Assembly: GCA_014549065.1 (NCBI GenBank) | Contig: JACDOX010000391.1 | Coordinates: 389,236 to 453,235, forward strand | Reading direction: 5' to 3' | Origin: Cardinalis cardinalis | Taxonomy: Eukaryota; Chordata; Aves; Passeriformes; Cardinalidae | Length of the DNA stretch: 64,000 nt | Shown: positions 23,714 to 36,106 of the stretch, piece by piece | How the letters are laid out: every line of letters starts with the position of its first letter | How positions within the stretch are numbered: position 1 is the first letter of the stretch | Translations under genes and position numbers: made by a program | Notes under the pieces: model-generated | Told to the model about the DNA's origin: nothing | Database searches by the model: none | The model's input: the letters and a program-made list of their open reading frames with translations, nothing else

Positions 23714-24110
23714 TTTCAAAGTGGTGCGGACTTTTTTTTTTTTTTAAAGGAGGGAAAAAAAAAAAGGGGGGGGCAGCTGAAGCTGCCGTTTTGAAAGGGG
23801 ATTTGGCTTCCGAGAGCTGCGATGTGCTGTGGCTCCCGTTAGAAATTTGGGTGCTGTGCAGGAGCCGGAGCTGTTTCTCTGCCGCCCTCTCCTGCCGGCT
23901 GCGAGCGCTGAGCGCGGCCGGAGCCGCCGCTCCTCAGAGCAGCAATAACCTTTCCTTTATCGATTATGTGCACGCTGCTGCTGCTGCTGCTGCCAGCGAC
24001 AAAACCCTCGGATTTCTCTTCTCCCCGATCCACGGAAATTGGCTTTCCTCAAAGGACAAAATATTAGCTGCACCGCCGTCTTGAAATCCAAATTTACGTC
24101 TGTGCCCCAG
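23490..24110. promoter_or_regulatory. CpG-rich promoter region (CpG island)
   Basis: CpG dinucleotides cluster here, densest at 23880-23935 (GCGAGCGCTGAGCGCGG and neighbours), while the surrounding tens of kilobases are strongly CpG-poor. It overlaps the minus-strand first coding exon and its presumed 5' untranslated region. Just upstream of the start codon on that strand lie homopolymer tracts (T run, A run and G run at about 23731-23772) and a GCT repeat of about six units at 23974-23993, which would be CAG units in the transcript. Divergent transcription toward the plus strand is possible but no plus-strand exon was found. Confidence 0.65.
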
Positions 24111-24762
24111 GGGTGCTGAGGACTTTGGNTGTACACTGGTGGTGATGCCAAGAGTAATTACCCATTAAAATGCAAAGGTGGCCTTAACTCCAAACAGCTT
24201 CTTTCAAAATAATTTCATTCCAGGTTTAGGGGTGCTTTTTATAAGGATATCCTTACTTTGTTAATTAACTTTGCACATCTAAATCCACGTTCCACACTGT
24301 AACAGAAATTTCACATAACATTCTGGTCCTAGAGCTGTAGGGATGAGATTAAAATGAGATTAGGACAACCCAACAGGACATTCTGGAGGTTTCTTTTGCT
24401 CTCTCAGACAATTTATTAAAAACACCACCACACATAAACATCGGTTTGGTGCAACATTTGAACCTTAAAAAAAAAGTAACCAAGTGCTTTGACATATAGG
24501 CTGCTATGTGCTGCTCGTTCTTCCAATAGAGAAGGTAAAATGAAGTAGAGGCTTTAAAAAAAAAAAAAAAGCAATGTGAGTCCTGTTTTCTCACACTTAA
24601 GCACTTGTAGATTTAAATGAGGCTCTTTATACCTGTGCAGAGGGAAGTAAATCCCAAAGAAGCCCACTGCACATGTCCAGGGATGCTCCAGTCAGGAGCT
24701 CAGGGACAAAACTTCAGGAGTGGTGCCCAGCCAGATGTGGATGAATTCACATGTCAAACTCC

Positions 24763-25310
24763 ATTTTCTGCTGTGTTCAACAAGGTCTGTCTGGCCAGAA
24801 TCCTCCAGGGAGTTAATCTCAGTCCCAGCACTGATTTCACTGACATTACAATCCTAGAGGGAGATTTTCTGCTGTGTTCAACAAGGTCTGTCTGGCCAGA
24901 ATCCTCCAGGGAGTTAATCTCAGTCCCAGCACTGATTTCACTGACATTACAATCCTAGAGGGAGATAATCTGTGTCCCAGCACTGATTTCACTGACATTA
25001 CAATCCTGTAGGGTGTTAATCTGTGTCCCAGCACTGATTTCGCTGACATTACAATCCTCCAGGGAGTTAATCTGTGTCTCAGCACTGATTTCACTGACAT
25101 TGCTGTCCTAGAGGGAGTTAATCTGAGTCCCAGCACTTATTTCACTGATATTAGAATCCTCCAGGGAGTTAATCTGTGTCCCAGCACTGATTTCACTGAC
25201 ATTACAATCCTCCAGGGAGTTAATCTGTGTCCCAGCACTGATTTCACTGATATTAGAATCCTCCAGGGAGTTAATCTGAGTCCCAGCACTGATTTCACTG
25301 GCATTATGAA
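24763..25310. repeat. 51-bp minisatellite with a 101-bp higher-order duplication
   Basis: CAGCACTGATTTC starts at 24927, 24978, 25029, 25080, 25131 (variant), 25182, 25233 and 25284, exactly 51 bp apart. At the left end a 101-bp block starting ATTTTCTGCTGTG is repeated at 24763 and 24864. Because 51 is a multiple of three, long open frames appear on the minus strand, but their start context and composition do not suggest a gene. Confidence 0.95.
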
Positions 25311-25329
25311 GGGGTGTTAGTTTGAGCAA

Positions 25330-28300
25330 GTAGTTGTGTCAATTATTGAAGAATGAACAAAGAGAGGAGGAATCAGTCACTTGACACTCTCCAGCCAGAC
25401 CCACAGGAGGCTGAGGGAGCATTTCTNAGATCCAGGGTATCTGCACACCCAGACCTGGAGACATTAAACATCCACAGCTAACACTGATGGTAGCAAAGGG
25501 TGGGCATTGGCCTTTGCCTAACCTGCAGCTGTAAATACTTCCAGAGCTGGATGAACACAAACCAAGCAGGCTCAGCAGAGTTAAAATNAAGCTGAGAGAT
25601 TTTTTAAATGATGCTGGATCAAGCCTCACGTGCCTTGTAACCTGTAGTGGTCAAGTTCCACAGCTTGGCCTTCAATCTGGAGTGGTGTCCACTTNTGATG
25701 AGCCTACAGAAGAAACCTGCTCAGCTGGTGACTGATCCTCTTCAAGGAACAAGAGATTGTCAGCCAGGGCACAGCCAGGCAGCTCCTGCAGGAAGGGTTC
25801 CACCCTAGGTGAGCACAGATTGATACAGGTCATGCCCCTCTGCTCAAAGCCATGAGTCCCCACACCCACCTAGCTCAGGAGGAAAGAAAACCATCAATGA
25901 ACACCACTCAAAATCCTCCTCAACAGCAGCAGCACTAGAGACCAACAACAGGGATTTTCTTCAAAAGTCACAACCCCTAGGCAGAGCTGTTGGTTTCAAC
26001 AAATTCTCCACCCTCTTTCCCCTATTATTAAAACATGACTCACCCCTTCCCATCTTTGCTNCTGCCTGAAGCTCCTGAAGGAGTTACACCACTGTTTAGA
26101 TCATCTTCAATAAACTGCAAAAGCCTTTTTTATTTCTAGGGCTCATTCACCATTCATACCTGCTTTTTCCATCACACAAACCATTTAATCCTGTTTTCTA
26201 TGTGAGCTTTGTTTATTCCTTCTTAAACTTCCCATCCTCACCTAAAATACAGAAATAATTCTGAAACAGAAATGCTGTTTTAGCTACAATGCACTTCAGG
26301 CTTATTTGCACAGTAAACTGCATCAATTTCTGTTGGAGCATATCTCCATCCAAAAGCTTTGATTTCATGGAATTCAAGTGCCTGGCAAGACCTTGCCAGT
26401 TGTAGCAGTGTTTTATTTGTGTTTGAAGTGGGAGCAGGCAGCTGCTCCGGCTGCCTCAGTGCCCAGCCCAGCCACACAGCCCCAGAGCCTGCCAGGCACT
26501 GCTGGCTCCTGCACAGCCCNGTCCCCAGATCACAGGCACAGCCAGCTTCCTCCAAATCAGAAAATAAAACACCCACTTCCTCATGTTTGAAGCATAGCCT
26601 CTGGTTTTGAAGAAATGAAAATTTACAGAGGCAGAGAATGCGTTTTTTGTCTCTAATGAAAATCAAACATTTCAGAAACATCAACATCTTCATGCAGAGA
26701 AAAGGNGAAATGGCAAGGCAAGAAATAAATTCTGTTGGTATTTGTGAGAGATGGTTGGTCAGGCCTTTGCTTCCTGTTATTTAGCACACAAATACTGCAT
26801 GGCAGGAATAGGCAATCATTGTTTTTGTGTTTCTATAGCACCAAAAGGTTCCATGATATCAGGAAGTTCTCCAGTACAGAAGCCCACACTTAGCTGGGCC
26901 ACCAGGCTTCATGCAGGAAGCCCACTTCAAGTCTCTCAGATCATCATAAATTTCAGAAGATAAAGGGATCAAGAGGAGGCTCAATTCTCTAGACATGTCC
27001 AGCCTCTTTTTTACCCTGTATGATACATTCCTTGCTTAATATCAGCCTGATTTACTGTTTCACCTCCTGACTCTGTAGTGTCAGAACTTCCCTCCTGGCC
27101 AGAGNCCACCCCTTGCCTTTTTCTGACAGAACTCACTTCATACCTAATGAGCAGTTTCAGAGTCAAGTCCATTCCNCACAGAACCCCACACAGAACTGAT
27201 CCTGAGCCAAATAAAGCCATGAGCACCAGTCACTAAAATCTGAGAGGCCATTACCCAGGGAGGTACATGAAAGTGAGTAACAAGTGCTCTGAGACCTCGG
27301 GAATCCTTGCACAGACTGCTTTCAAGACATTTCTGCTTGAAATCATTGCTAAAAAAATGCAGTTCTACCAACAGCAAACCAGAACAGCCAGAACTCCACA
27401 GGTACCATTCTCAGCCAGCATCTCCTCTTGGACTGTAAGATACACAAAATGAAATCAAATAGGTATTGAGACCCAAACTGAGGGAGATTTCCACCTCTTG
27501 TGCACCCCAAAACACAAACAAGAGGCAGCTGTAGACAGGATGGGACCAGTGCTGCTCCCTGCAGAAAGCCTGGCCTCCTCCAAGTGCCACCCAAAGCCAC
27601 TGGGATTTGGATACAAGGAACCAGGGGGTAGAGAAAGGGGTTTTTAGGGGGTTTGGGCAGAGCTGGAAAATGAGAAAACTCCTGCTAAGTCTCATGAGGC
27701 TTAGATGTAAAGAAGCTTTATTTTATTGTATCCACTTGCCAAATAAGCAACTGAATTATCAAGGCCAGTGGTTTCAGCTCAGGGGCGAACATCCCTGCAG
27801 GATGTGCTTTATTTGGATCCCACTCCACCCCTCAGAGCTTAGACCCAACAAGGATCCCTTTGTTTTCTCTTGCAAGAAAACAGCACTCACAGTGAGTTTT
27901 GAGGTTCAAGGACAGATGAGCCAAGAGATTTTGTATTGTCACCTAATTGTGCTGCCATCAAAACCAGCAGTTTCAGTGGAAGCAGCGTTAGAGAATCCCC
28001 AAATAATTCTGCAATTCAGCTCACAACCACCATAAAAGAGAAGTTCATTGATTTCAGTGTCTTAATGGGTAAAATTATGGGAATTACCTCAGAATGGCAT
28101 TTATATCCCAACACTATGATGTTTAATTTAATGGAATACTTGTTGCATTCTCTTACCTCACCTTAGTTTGCAAGCCAATGTAAAACTAATCTGATTTAAA
28201 GCCCTCTGATGTATGTCCCTGTGCAGTGAAAACACAGGTTCTGTAAGTCCATTCCTGTTGCAGGAGAACATAAAATGCCATTTCTCCAAATGAAAGTCAC

Positions 28301-29285
28301 TATAATCAGCAGTAAAAGCTCACAGCTCTTTTCATGTGTTCTCTGATTAAAAAAAAAAAAACAAAAAACAAGGAACAACAGGCAAGTTCCCCACTTGTAC
28401 AATTACTTCAATGGGTGGAGAACAGAATTATAAGTTTACATTAATCAGGTAATTTGGCACATCTTACTGCTACAAGGAGGCCAAGTTATTTTTAATAAGT
28501 CTGAAAATGAACCAGTAAGTCTGGAAAATTAATTTTTCATTTATTTTGCTATTGCTTCCAAATTAAACTCTGCACCTCATCATTGTAATTACTTCTGAAA
28601 GCTTATAAATATTTCATTGTTTTTATTATTGTTTTATGTTCACCAACAAACATTAGAAACACTGNCTCCATTGTTTATAGCTTCAGGTTTCCCTGTAAAC
28701 TTATTCTGCACTAACATCTGCTATGGTGGCCATAATAAAAAACAGAGCAGGGTGTGCTGCTATTGAATCCTTCAGAACCTCTCAGACACCAAAATATTCC
28801 CTTAAATTCTACCAGAAATGTGCCCGGGCTTTACTAACCATTAAAGATTCCAGACCATGGAAAGGCTCACTGTTCCAGCCTGGGATCAAATNGTGAATTT
28901 GGTTTCTTCCACCTCTCCTGAAGGATCAGAAATAATCTAATTTTTATGTCCTCAAGTTTCTCTCCAAAGCTGCAAAANAAGAATAAATTGTATTTATTAT
29001 GGAATATATTCCTGAAGACAGCTCTTCCTTTTGCTGACCCAGTACTTTGCTTGCTACAAGCCCACAGGATGGGTGGGATCTCTCTCTATTTTGGTCACTC
29101 TGCCATGAACTCCACATGGAGACAGCAGATACAAACCCCCTCCCAAAAAACAAATAATTCCACACAATTTTTGGTAACACTTCACAATCCTTCTCAGGTG
29201 GAAATCTTGCCTACCCTCAACTCACACTGTGGGTTTCTGATTAAAGACTGTTTAACCTCCAGGTCCCATTACTGATAATCTTGAG
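25330..29285. other. No genes recognised
   Basis: The sequence is unique-looking, with moderately GC-rich patches (about 26430-26530 and 27480-27600) that contain short open frames but no supported splice structure. An A tract lies at 28348-28360. Confidence 0.5.
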
Positions 29286-29650
29286 TGTTGGAATCCTGGA
29301 TGCTGAGAATGTAAAACTTTCTGTGCTGAATGGCACAGACCCACAAGAAAATACTATATTTGACCTTGGGGCAAAGGAAAAGGCTTCCAAAATTGATTGA
29401 TAGCACTGGGATGTGTAGTTTGATTAGAAGTGTGTAATATCAATGGGTGGAAGACCTAAAGCTTTTAGAATATGGCAATATATATGGGGCAAGATGGAGG
29501 TTTTAGGGCAGTGGCTGCTTGTTTTTCTTTACCTCTTCTTCCTTTTTCTTCATGGGTTTGGGTNGTATTTTGTAACTGGACAGAAATTTGACAGAGGCAG
29601 AAAAGGAAGCTGAGAACTGGTACTTGAGCCTTCATAATGTTGAAGCAGAG
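29286..29650 (+). mobile_element. Truncated LTR-like sequence, family E
   Basis: It begins TGTTGGAATCCTGGATGC and contains AAGCTTTTAGAATATGGCAA, 'GGGGCAAGATGGAGGTTTTAGGGCAGTGGCTGCTTG' and a pyrimidine tract rich in CTTCTTCC. These are features I associate with a songbird LTR. No 3' end or target duplication could be placed, so the right boundary is approximate. Confidence 0.5.
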
Positions 29651-32600
29651 TGGAGGAAGGAAGGACTCAGCCAGATGAGCTGGTTTGTTTTAATGTCACC
29701 AATATGCCTGTGGGTAGCTAATTGATCAAAGGGATTCATTCTCAATCAAAGCAGTGGCTGTTTTCTCTGTGGTCCCCATTCAGCACATGAGATATATTGT
29801 ATAATATCTGTATGTATAATCCAGCTCCAATTTCCCATTATTCTCAGCACACTCACACCTATTTGCCCTCTAAATAAATGTTCCAAACCTCATTTCAGGC
29901 AGGCAGTTACTGGCAGGAGCTGTGAATGTCACCTGCTGCCTTGCCCAAGGTTTGCAGATCAAATTTCAGACTTCCACTTAAGGTACAGCAACACCCAAGA
30001 TGTTCTGAGGAATTTGAAGATTCAGTTCTCAAGCTGCTGCAATAAACAATCCCTCTTTGGGGAGCAGAGTAACAACATCATCTCTTCAGTGGCTCTTATC
30101 AAAGCACAGGCCAAAAAACAGGGCTGTAATTTTTACAAAGCTGTATCAAATTATCCAAAGAGCTGCTCTGGATTCACACCTGCTGAGTGCAAAGCAGATG
30201 ATGAAAATAATTCCTCTCCCTACCATCACTTTCCATCTGTGTAACTCTTGCAAACTGGAATAGGTTTAGAAAGAGAACCAATTAAGAGACAGCCTATTGC
30301 TATAGGCTTTATAAACACAGCCTGTCACATTGCAAATTTTATAGAAAGCATCAAAATTCCACATCTTTCCTAGGTTTTCTTTAAAGAGAATCTTAAATGT
30401 CCAGAGAGGACCAAACCACTACTGGAAGGCTGCAAGAGCTGCAGGGGGTNGAAAATAAAATAATTTTGAAAAAATTCTTCTCTTCTGGAAAAAATATTGT
30501 TGCATAGGAGAAAGGTTTAAAACAAGTGATTCTACTTCTTGTTCCAGAAGTTCAGGATCACAAAAGTCAAGCGAGACAATACTACACACTGGTGGACAAA
30601 ATGCTGCAGGTGACAGGGCACAAAACAAAATTCAGATGGCATCCCTGACCCACAGAAACCAGGTCAGGATGGATTTTGGCAGAGCTGCAGACCCACTGCA
30701 TGGACTGACAGCCCTGTGACAGACTGCCAGGCAGGGCTGCCAGCACCCAGGGACAGCACAGACCTCTCTGCAGAGCCCCAGCAATCCACGGGATGGGGAT
30801 ACAGGCAGGAAACTGGAAACACTGCTCCATCTGTGTCGCCCTGATTTTTGAAGTTTTTCTAAGCTTTCTGATGTTTACATTCTTGTAACGCACTTTCTCA
30901 CACACTTTATGTAAATAACTCATTGTTTTGCATTCTTTTATGGAGGAGGAGAAATTTGATGGACTGTTGGTTTGTCCTGTGACATGGGAGAGGTGGCACT
31001 GTCACCCTCCAATCCACTGTCACTTCTGGAAATCTAGAAATGTTGGAGTCAGAAAATAAACTTCCCTTTTTCTTCACCTTGAGAGCAGCATTGTGTGCAC
31101 TCGTGTTGTTTCGTGTCCTACAGAACACAGCTGAGCTGCACACACAAATAGAAACAGAAAATGCCTGAGTAGATCATAAAGAGCTTATGTTTTCTCTCAT
31201 GATGTTCTAAGTCCTCTGGAGGAAAGCTCTCCTCAGCCTTTTGCAGCAGACTGAGAGCTTTGATGTCAGCTCACTGCAAGGAACTGCCTGGGGTGAGATA
31301 TTGCTTACCTGGCCAGTTAAACACACCTGAGCAAAGCTAATTTTCAGTTTGCCTGCCCTTGCACTGAAATATCTCCCTCACAAAAGAAGCATTTTGAAGG
31401 ATTTGCACTCCTTGTTTGAAAATGAAGAGAGAACAAATGTTCAGTAGGGATCTGAGCAGCACCTCAGCGCTGACATTTGTTGGCAGCAAACTGCACTTTG
31501 TGCACTGGACAAAGGCACAAATTATGTCAACCCTGGATTGATAACTTCATTGTCTGAAAGGAGTTTAGCCTTGGATCTACCAGAACAGCAGCAGTTTAAC
31601 ACAAGTTTCAGAGCACCCTTCACACTGCAGCTCTAGCACATTTGCTGAAGGTTGGTTTCATTTTTGTGCAGATCAGCCAACAATATTCCAAACATTTTCT
31701 CTGTATTCATCTTTGAGGGGAGCACAGACATTCTGAAGGGTGCTCAGGCTGCCAGTCACAGCCAAGCCTGGAAGTCTTAACCAACTTGAAGAGTGTAAAA
31801 TGCTATNTTCACTATTGCACAAGCCTAACTGATGGCATTAAAATACATAATACATGTTTATTTCAAAATATGTACTGTATTTTATCTCATGTATAAAAGC
31901 AGTAAAAAGCTGAAGTAATTTGCAACTCTTGAGTGTATTTATTTATGGGCTGCAGGACATCAAGCCCTTTTAAAAGGGTTACATTTNAATTTCACATCTT
32001 CATTTGAATATTTGGAGTAGAAGCTCCTGTTGGAGATGGTGTTTTCCCCACATCTCAAGCTAGTTCACAAACCTTAAGACGCAAATAACCGTCAAACTGA
32101 ACACTTTGCAATATAAATCCATGTAATAACAGCCTCACCACGATACCCATCCCTGCACAGATCACCCTGAATATCTTTTAGAGGACAGAAACCAGCAAAA
32201 GGCACCTCAGCCAAAGAGATGTCAGTCAGAAACCATCTAACCTCCCAATGCCTGCTCCTAGTAAGGTTGAATTTTTGTATTTCTATGAATTTTAATATTT
32301 TTCTAAACATTCTCAAAGGATTAGAAGCCATAGGCAGCTTTTATGATTGGAAAATTCCTGGAATCTCTCTATCAGGCTGACAGTTCCTGAGGTTGCCCCA
32401 GACCAGGAGGGAGGAGAACTGCTGAGTTTGCTCTTTGCTATCAAGGTCCATTAGTGCTCTCAAGGCCCAGATGATTCCATGCTGCAGGCAAAACAGACTG
32501 AGCTAAGGATGGCAGAAAAAGGACAAGGATATATCTACCTCTGCCTTATAGCCTTTTTTAATACAATATAACCAGTACAGGAAGTTATTGAGTTCTTCCT

Positions 32601-35600
32601 TCAGCATCCTTGGCAATAAAATAAATAAATGTCTTCCACTCAAGCTGCAGTAAGGGTGTAGTCAATATTATCTGCTTGGCTCATCACATGGCTCAGCCTC
32701 AGGCAAGAAGACAATTGGGTTTTTCTCTCTTCCTCCTTTCCCTCTCCCTTGCCTGTTTCAACACTGGTGCCTTTTCCAGTGAAGCAGCACTTTTCACCAC
32801 CACAGTTTGTCTCACTTTTTCCAAATTGACTTGCAACTTGATTGTTCCCCACCCCAACCAGGTAAGTCCAAACCGGGCATGAAGAAAGAAGACACTGCAA
32901 GGTGGTTTAACTTTNTCTTTCCTTGCACTTGCTCATCCTCAGAGTTTTGAATAAGAAAGTTTGCACATGGACCAGCTTCATGACAGTCTCCTTTCTAGAT
33001 GTTTCTAAACNTAGTTCAGACTGTCTCCTTTTGGAGGGAAAAAGGGGAGGAAAAAGGTGCATTGGAAAATTATTTAAAGCATTGGTTAGCTGTGTAATAA
33101 TACAGAAATCTCTTGCTTTCTACATGTTCTACATACTGCCACCAAGAAAAATACTCTCCACAAAATCTTTCCTTGCAGATTTCTGGATTCTGATATTTTC
33201 TACCACACCATCTGTATCTGAGGCCCAATAACAATACTAGCAGCTCCAAAACCTTAATTTCATGCATTTAGATTAGAATTAGATTTCCTGCTAGGAACAG
33301 ACTCCAGAGTTTCAGCATCAACAGCTGTCACACTTTGAAACAAACCTATTTGTATTACCCAGGCATGTTTGTGAAGGAGTCCAGGCTTGCCAAGCTGCCC
33401 TTTGCTCTGTTCTCCTCCCTNTTGGAACAAACAATTCCNTTTGCANCTCTCAGGTGTGTGCCTGGTGCAGTGACAGGTCTGTGAGCAGTGCTGGAGCCCA
33501 GGGCTGCAGGGGAGCTCCTGACACATCCCAACAAGTAGCACAGCAGGATTTTGTTTCTTTTCCCACTTCTGCCCCAGTTNACAATGAGATCCTGATCAGG
33601 AGAGTCAAGAGAAACGTTATCAGTGATTTCAGGGAGATAGCTGAAAAAATGACATTATCATCAAAATACTGCAGATGATACAGGCTGAGGGAGGAGCAGG
33701 AGACAAAGGCACAAATGAGATGATTGCAAGAGACAAAGGAGCTGCTGTGCCATTCAGCCACCNCTCCAAAGGTGACTGTCACCTGAATATTCTGCATTTC
33801 ACCCAACATCTTCATCTCACACCCTCTGCTGTGTTCAGTGCCTCCTCCTTACCCTTCAGCACAGCCTCACCCAAACCCTCCTTTAGAAAACTTTGTTTCC
33901 TGCTCACACTTTTTAGGTCTTGCTTTGCTTGAGCATCCACTCCTTTTCCCTCAAGCACCACACCCCTCAGTTCTGGGTGTCATTCTGAAAAAGGGTGCCA
34001 GCCTTCATGCTTTAAAAACTTCATGCAGCAGAACCTTGATCACATCTCCCAGCTCTCAATATTCTGTGATTCCACAAGATAACTGGGGCCACCAGAATCC
34101 ACCACACAATAAATTCTCTACCAGCCAAAAGTAATATTCTTGTGCTGCAGGAGTACAGAGGGAGTCAGGTCAAACCTAAACATGCTAATAAACCCTTTTA
34201 CCAAGTTGGTAAAGTTCAAATTATAAAATAACAGTTGAGGTTNGTCTAAAAGCAAAAGAAGTAGGAATAACTGAGCAACAGCATTTATTGGTAGAAGATA
34301 GCAAAGCTCACATCATCATCAAAGGAAGAAAATAAAGTGTAACTCTGGGTGTCTGTTACCACCTGAGCCACAAAAAAAGACCAAGATCCACAGCAGGAGA
34401 TAAGTTGTTATCACAGGTACTCCACAGGAAACAAAATGCAATCCCAACAGGATTTCAGCAAGTTCACTTTGCTCCAAGCATCACTCCTGAAAGGAAGAGA
34501 TCCCATTTCCTTCAGCCACAAGGCAGAATGAAGCTGTCCCTGCCTTTTGTGAGAGCCTCTGATGACTGATGAGGGTTCAGCTTTATATGGGATCACAAGA
34601 TGTGTCCTGATCCATCACAGCATTTTACAACACAATTATAGAAACCCATTCAGTGTCTAAAAAACGTGGGGAAGCAATTTGTCTCCCCCTGTTATCAAGC
34701 AGCAAAGGCAAGGCTCTATCTCGTTTCCTTTAGACACACATTATCTCAGAAGTCTAAGTGCTGGATAAGCAATTTGTAATAGAGCAGAAATTTCAGGATA
34801 CTACCACAGGAAGTATCTAATCTGAGGGATAAAACATAGGTTTTGGTGGCACAACTAACACCTGACTATCTGCTATTATGTAAAGCATGTTCTTGCTTTT
34901 AAACCTGCCTGAGGGCAACAGAGCACCGCAATGCACATCTGCTCATACTAGCCTCAAAATGAGTCCAGTATTTCAGGTAAAAGACTCTTAACCCCCTTAA
35001 GTGCNCATTGATCATTCTTAGTATCACTTATTTCAATTATGTGATCTGTTCAGAATGCAGCTGTGGTGAAATAAGTATTTTTAAATATACACCAAAGTTA
35101 AAGGTGGGAAGGCCAGAGGAAAAAAACAAACCTGGAATACAAAGACATTTCACATCTTGTTCTCTTTTCCNATCTTTCACTAAGTATTGGTGCTGCATAA
35201 TCACAAGCCTTCATTTAATTAATGCCCTAAAAATTTTGAAAGCCACAAAATAAAAATCTCTTATGTTCATTTTTGGAAATAAATCAGTCTGGCATCCTCT
35301 ACAAGACAGGAGCACAGGGAGGCGTACCTTGGTCATTGTTAGGAAGTGAAAGGGGACAAAATAATCCTGCCATAGCTCTGTGGAATTAACAGCTACAGTA
35401 AAGGAGGCATATTGCATTTATAGTTCATTCCAAACTAGGACCCAGGTAAAGCAAGCCCAGTCATGTCCTCTGCACATCCATGCCAAGGAGCCAGACAGCT
35501 CTGGACACTGTGCAGGACCTACAGGAGCTCTGCTGGGGGAGAGACCAAGGAATTACAAATACTAAAGGGTGCAGTTGTGCCAGGCTTTGCACAGTTCAGA

Positions 35601-35637
35601 TGAAATCACTGGGCCTACCTGGCTTTACCCTGGGGCA
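29651..35637. other. No genes or large repeats recognised
   Basis: This is AT-rich DNA. Short open frames occur on both strands, but none has a recognisable family or convincing splice sites. Confidence 0.5.
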
Positions 35638-35800
35638 GCTGCTGGGATAAAAGGGGCACAGTGGATTTCTCCTTTGGGCTGCTGGGATAAAAGGGGCACA
35701 GTGGATTTCTCCTCTGTGCTGCTGGGATAAAAGGGACAGAGTGGATTTCTCCTCTGTGCTGCTGGGATGAAAGGACAGAGTGGATTTCTCCTTTGTGCTG
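35638..35800. repeat. Four tandem 40-bp units joined to a truncated LTR
   Basis: GCTGGGAT(A/G)AAAGG starts at 35641, 35681, 35721 and 35761, exactly 40 bp apart, each ending GTGGATTTCTCCT. The last unit runs directly into family A LTR sequence. Confidence 0.9.
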
Positions 35801-36106
35801 TGGAATGTGGTCTGGAGATGGTTTACCAACAGGTGCATCTTTGATTGGTCTCAAGGGGAATTGTTTTTACTTGATGACCAATGACAGCCACCTGTGTCCA
35901 GGCTGTGAGTAGTCNCAGGTTTTTATTATTCATTCCTTTCTAGCTTTCTGATGTCTCCTTTCTCTATTCTTTAGTATAGCTTTAGTATATCATTTTCTTT
36001 TAATATAATATATATCATAAAATAATAAATCAGCCTTCTGAAACATGGACCCAAGATTCTCATCTCTCCCCGCAGCCTGGGGACCCTCAAACACCACCCC
36101 ACAACA
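35797..36106 (+). mobile_element. 5'-truncated LTR, family A
   Basis: It matches family A from the TGGAATGTGGTCTGGAGATG block to the end (CCCCACAACA). The first ~100 bp of the LTR are absent and replaced by the 40-bp tandem array. It contains AATAAATCAGCCTTCTGA. Confidence 0.8.
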
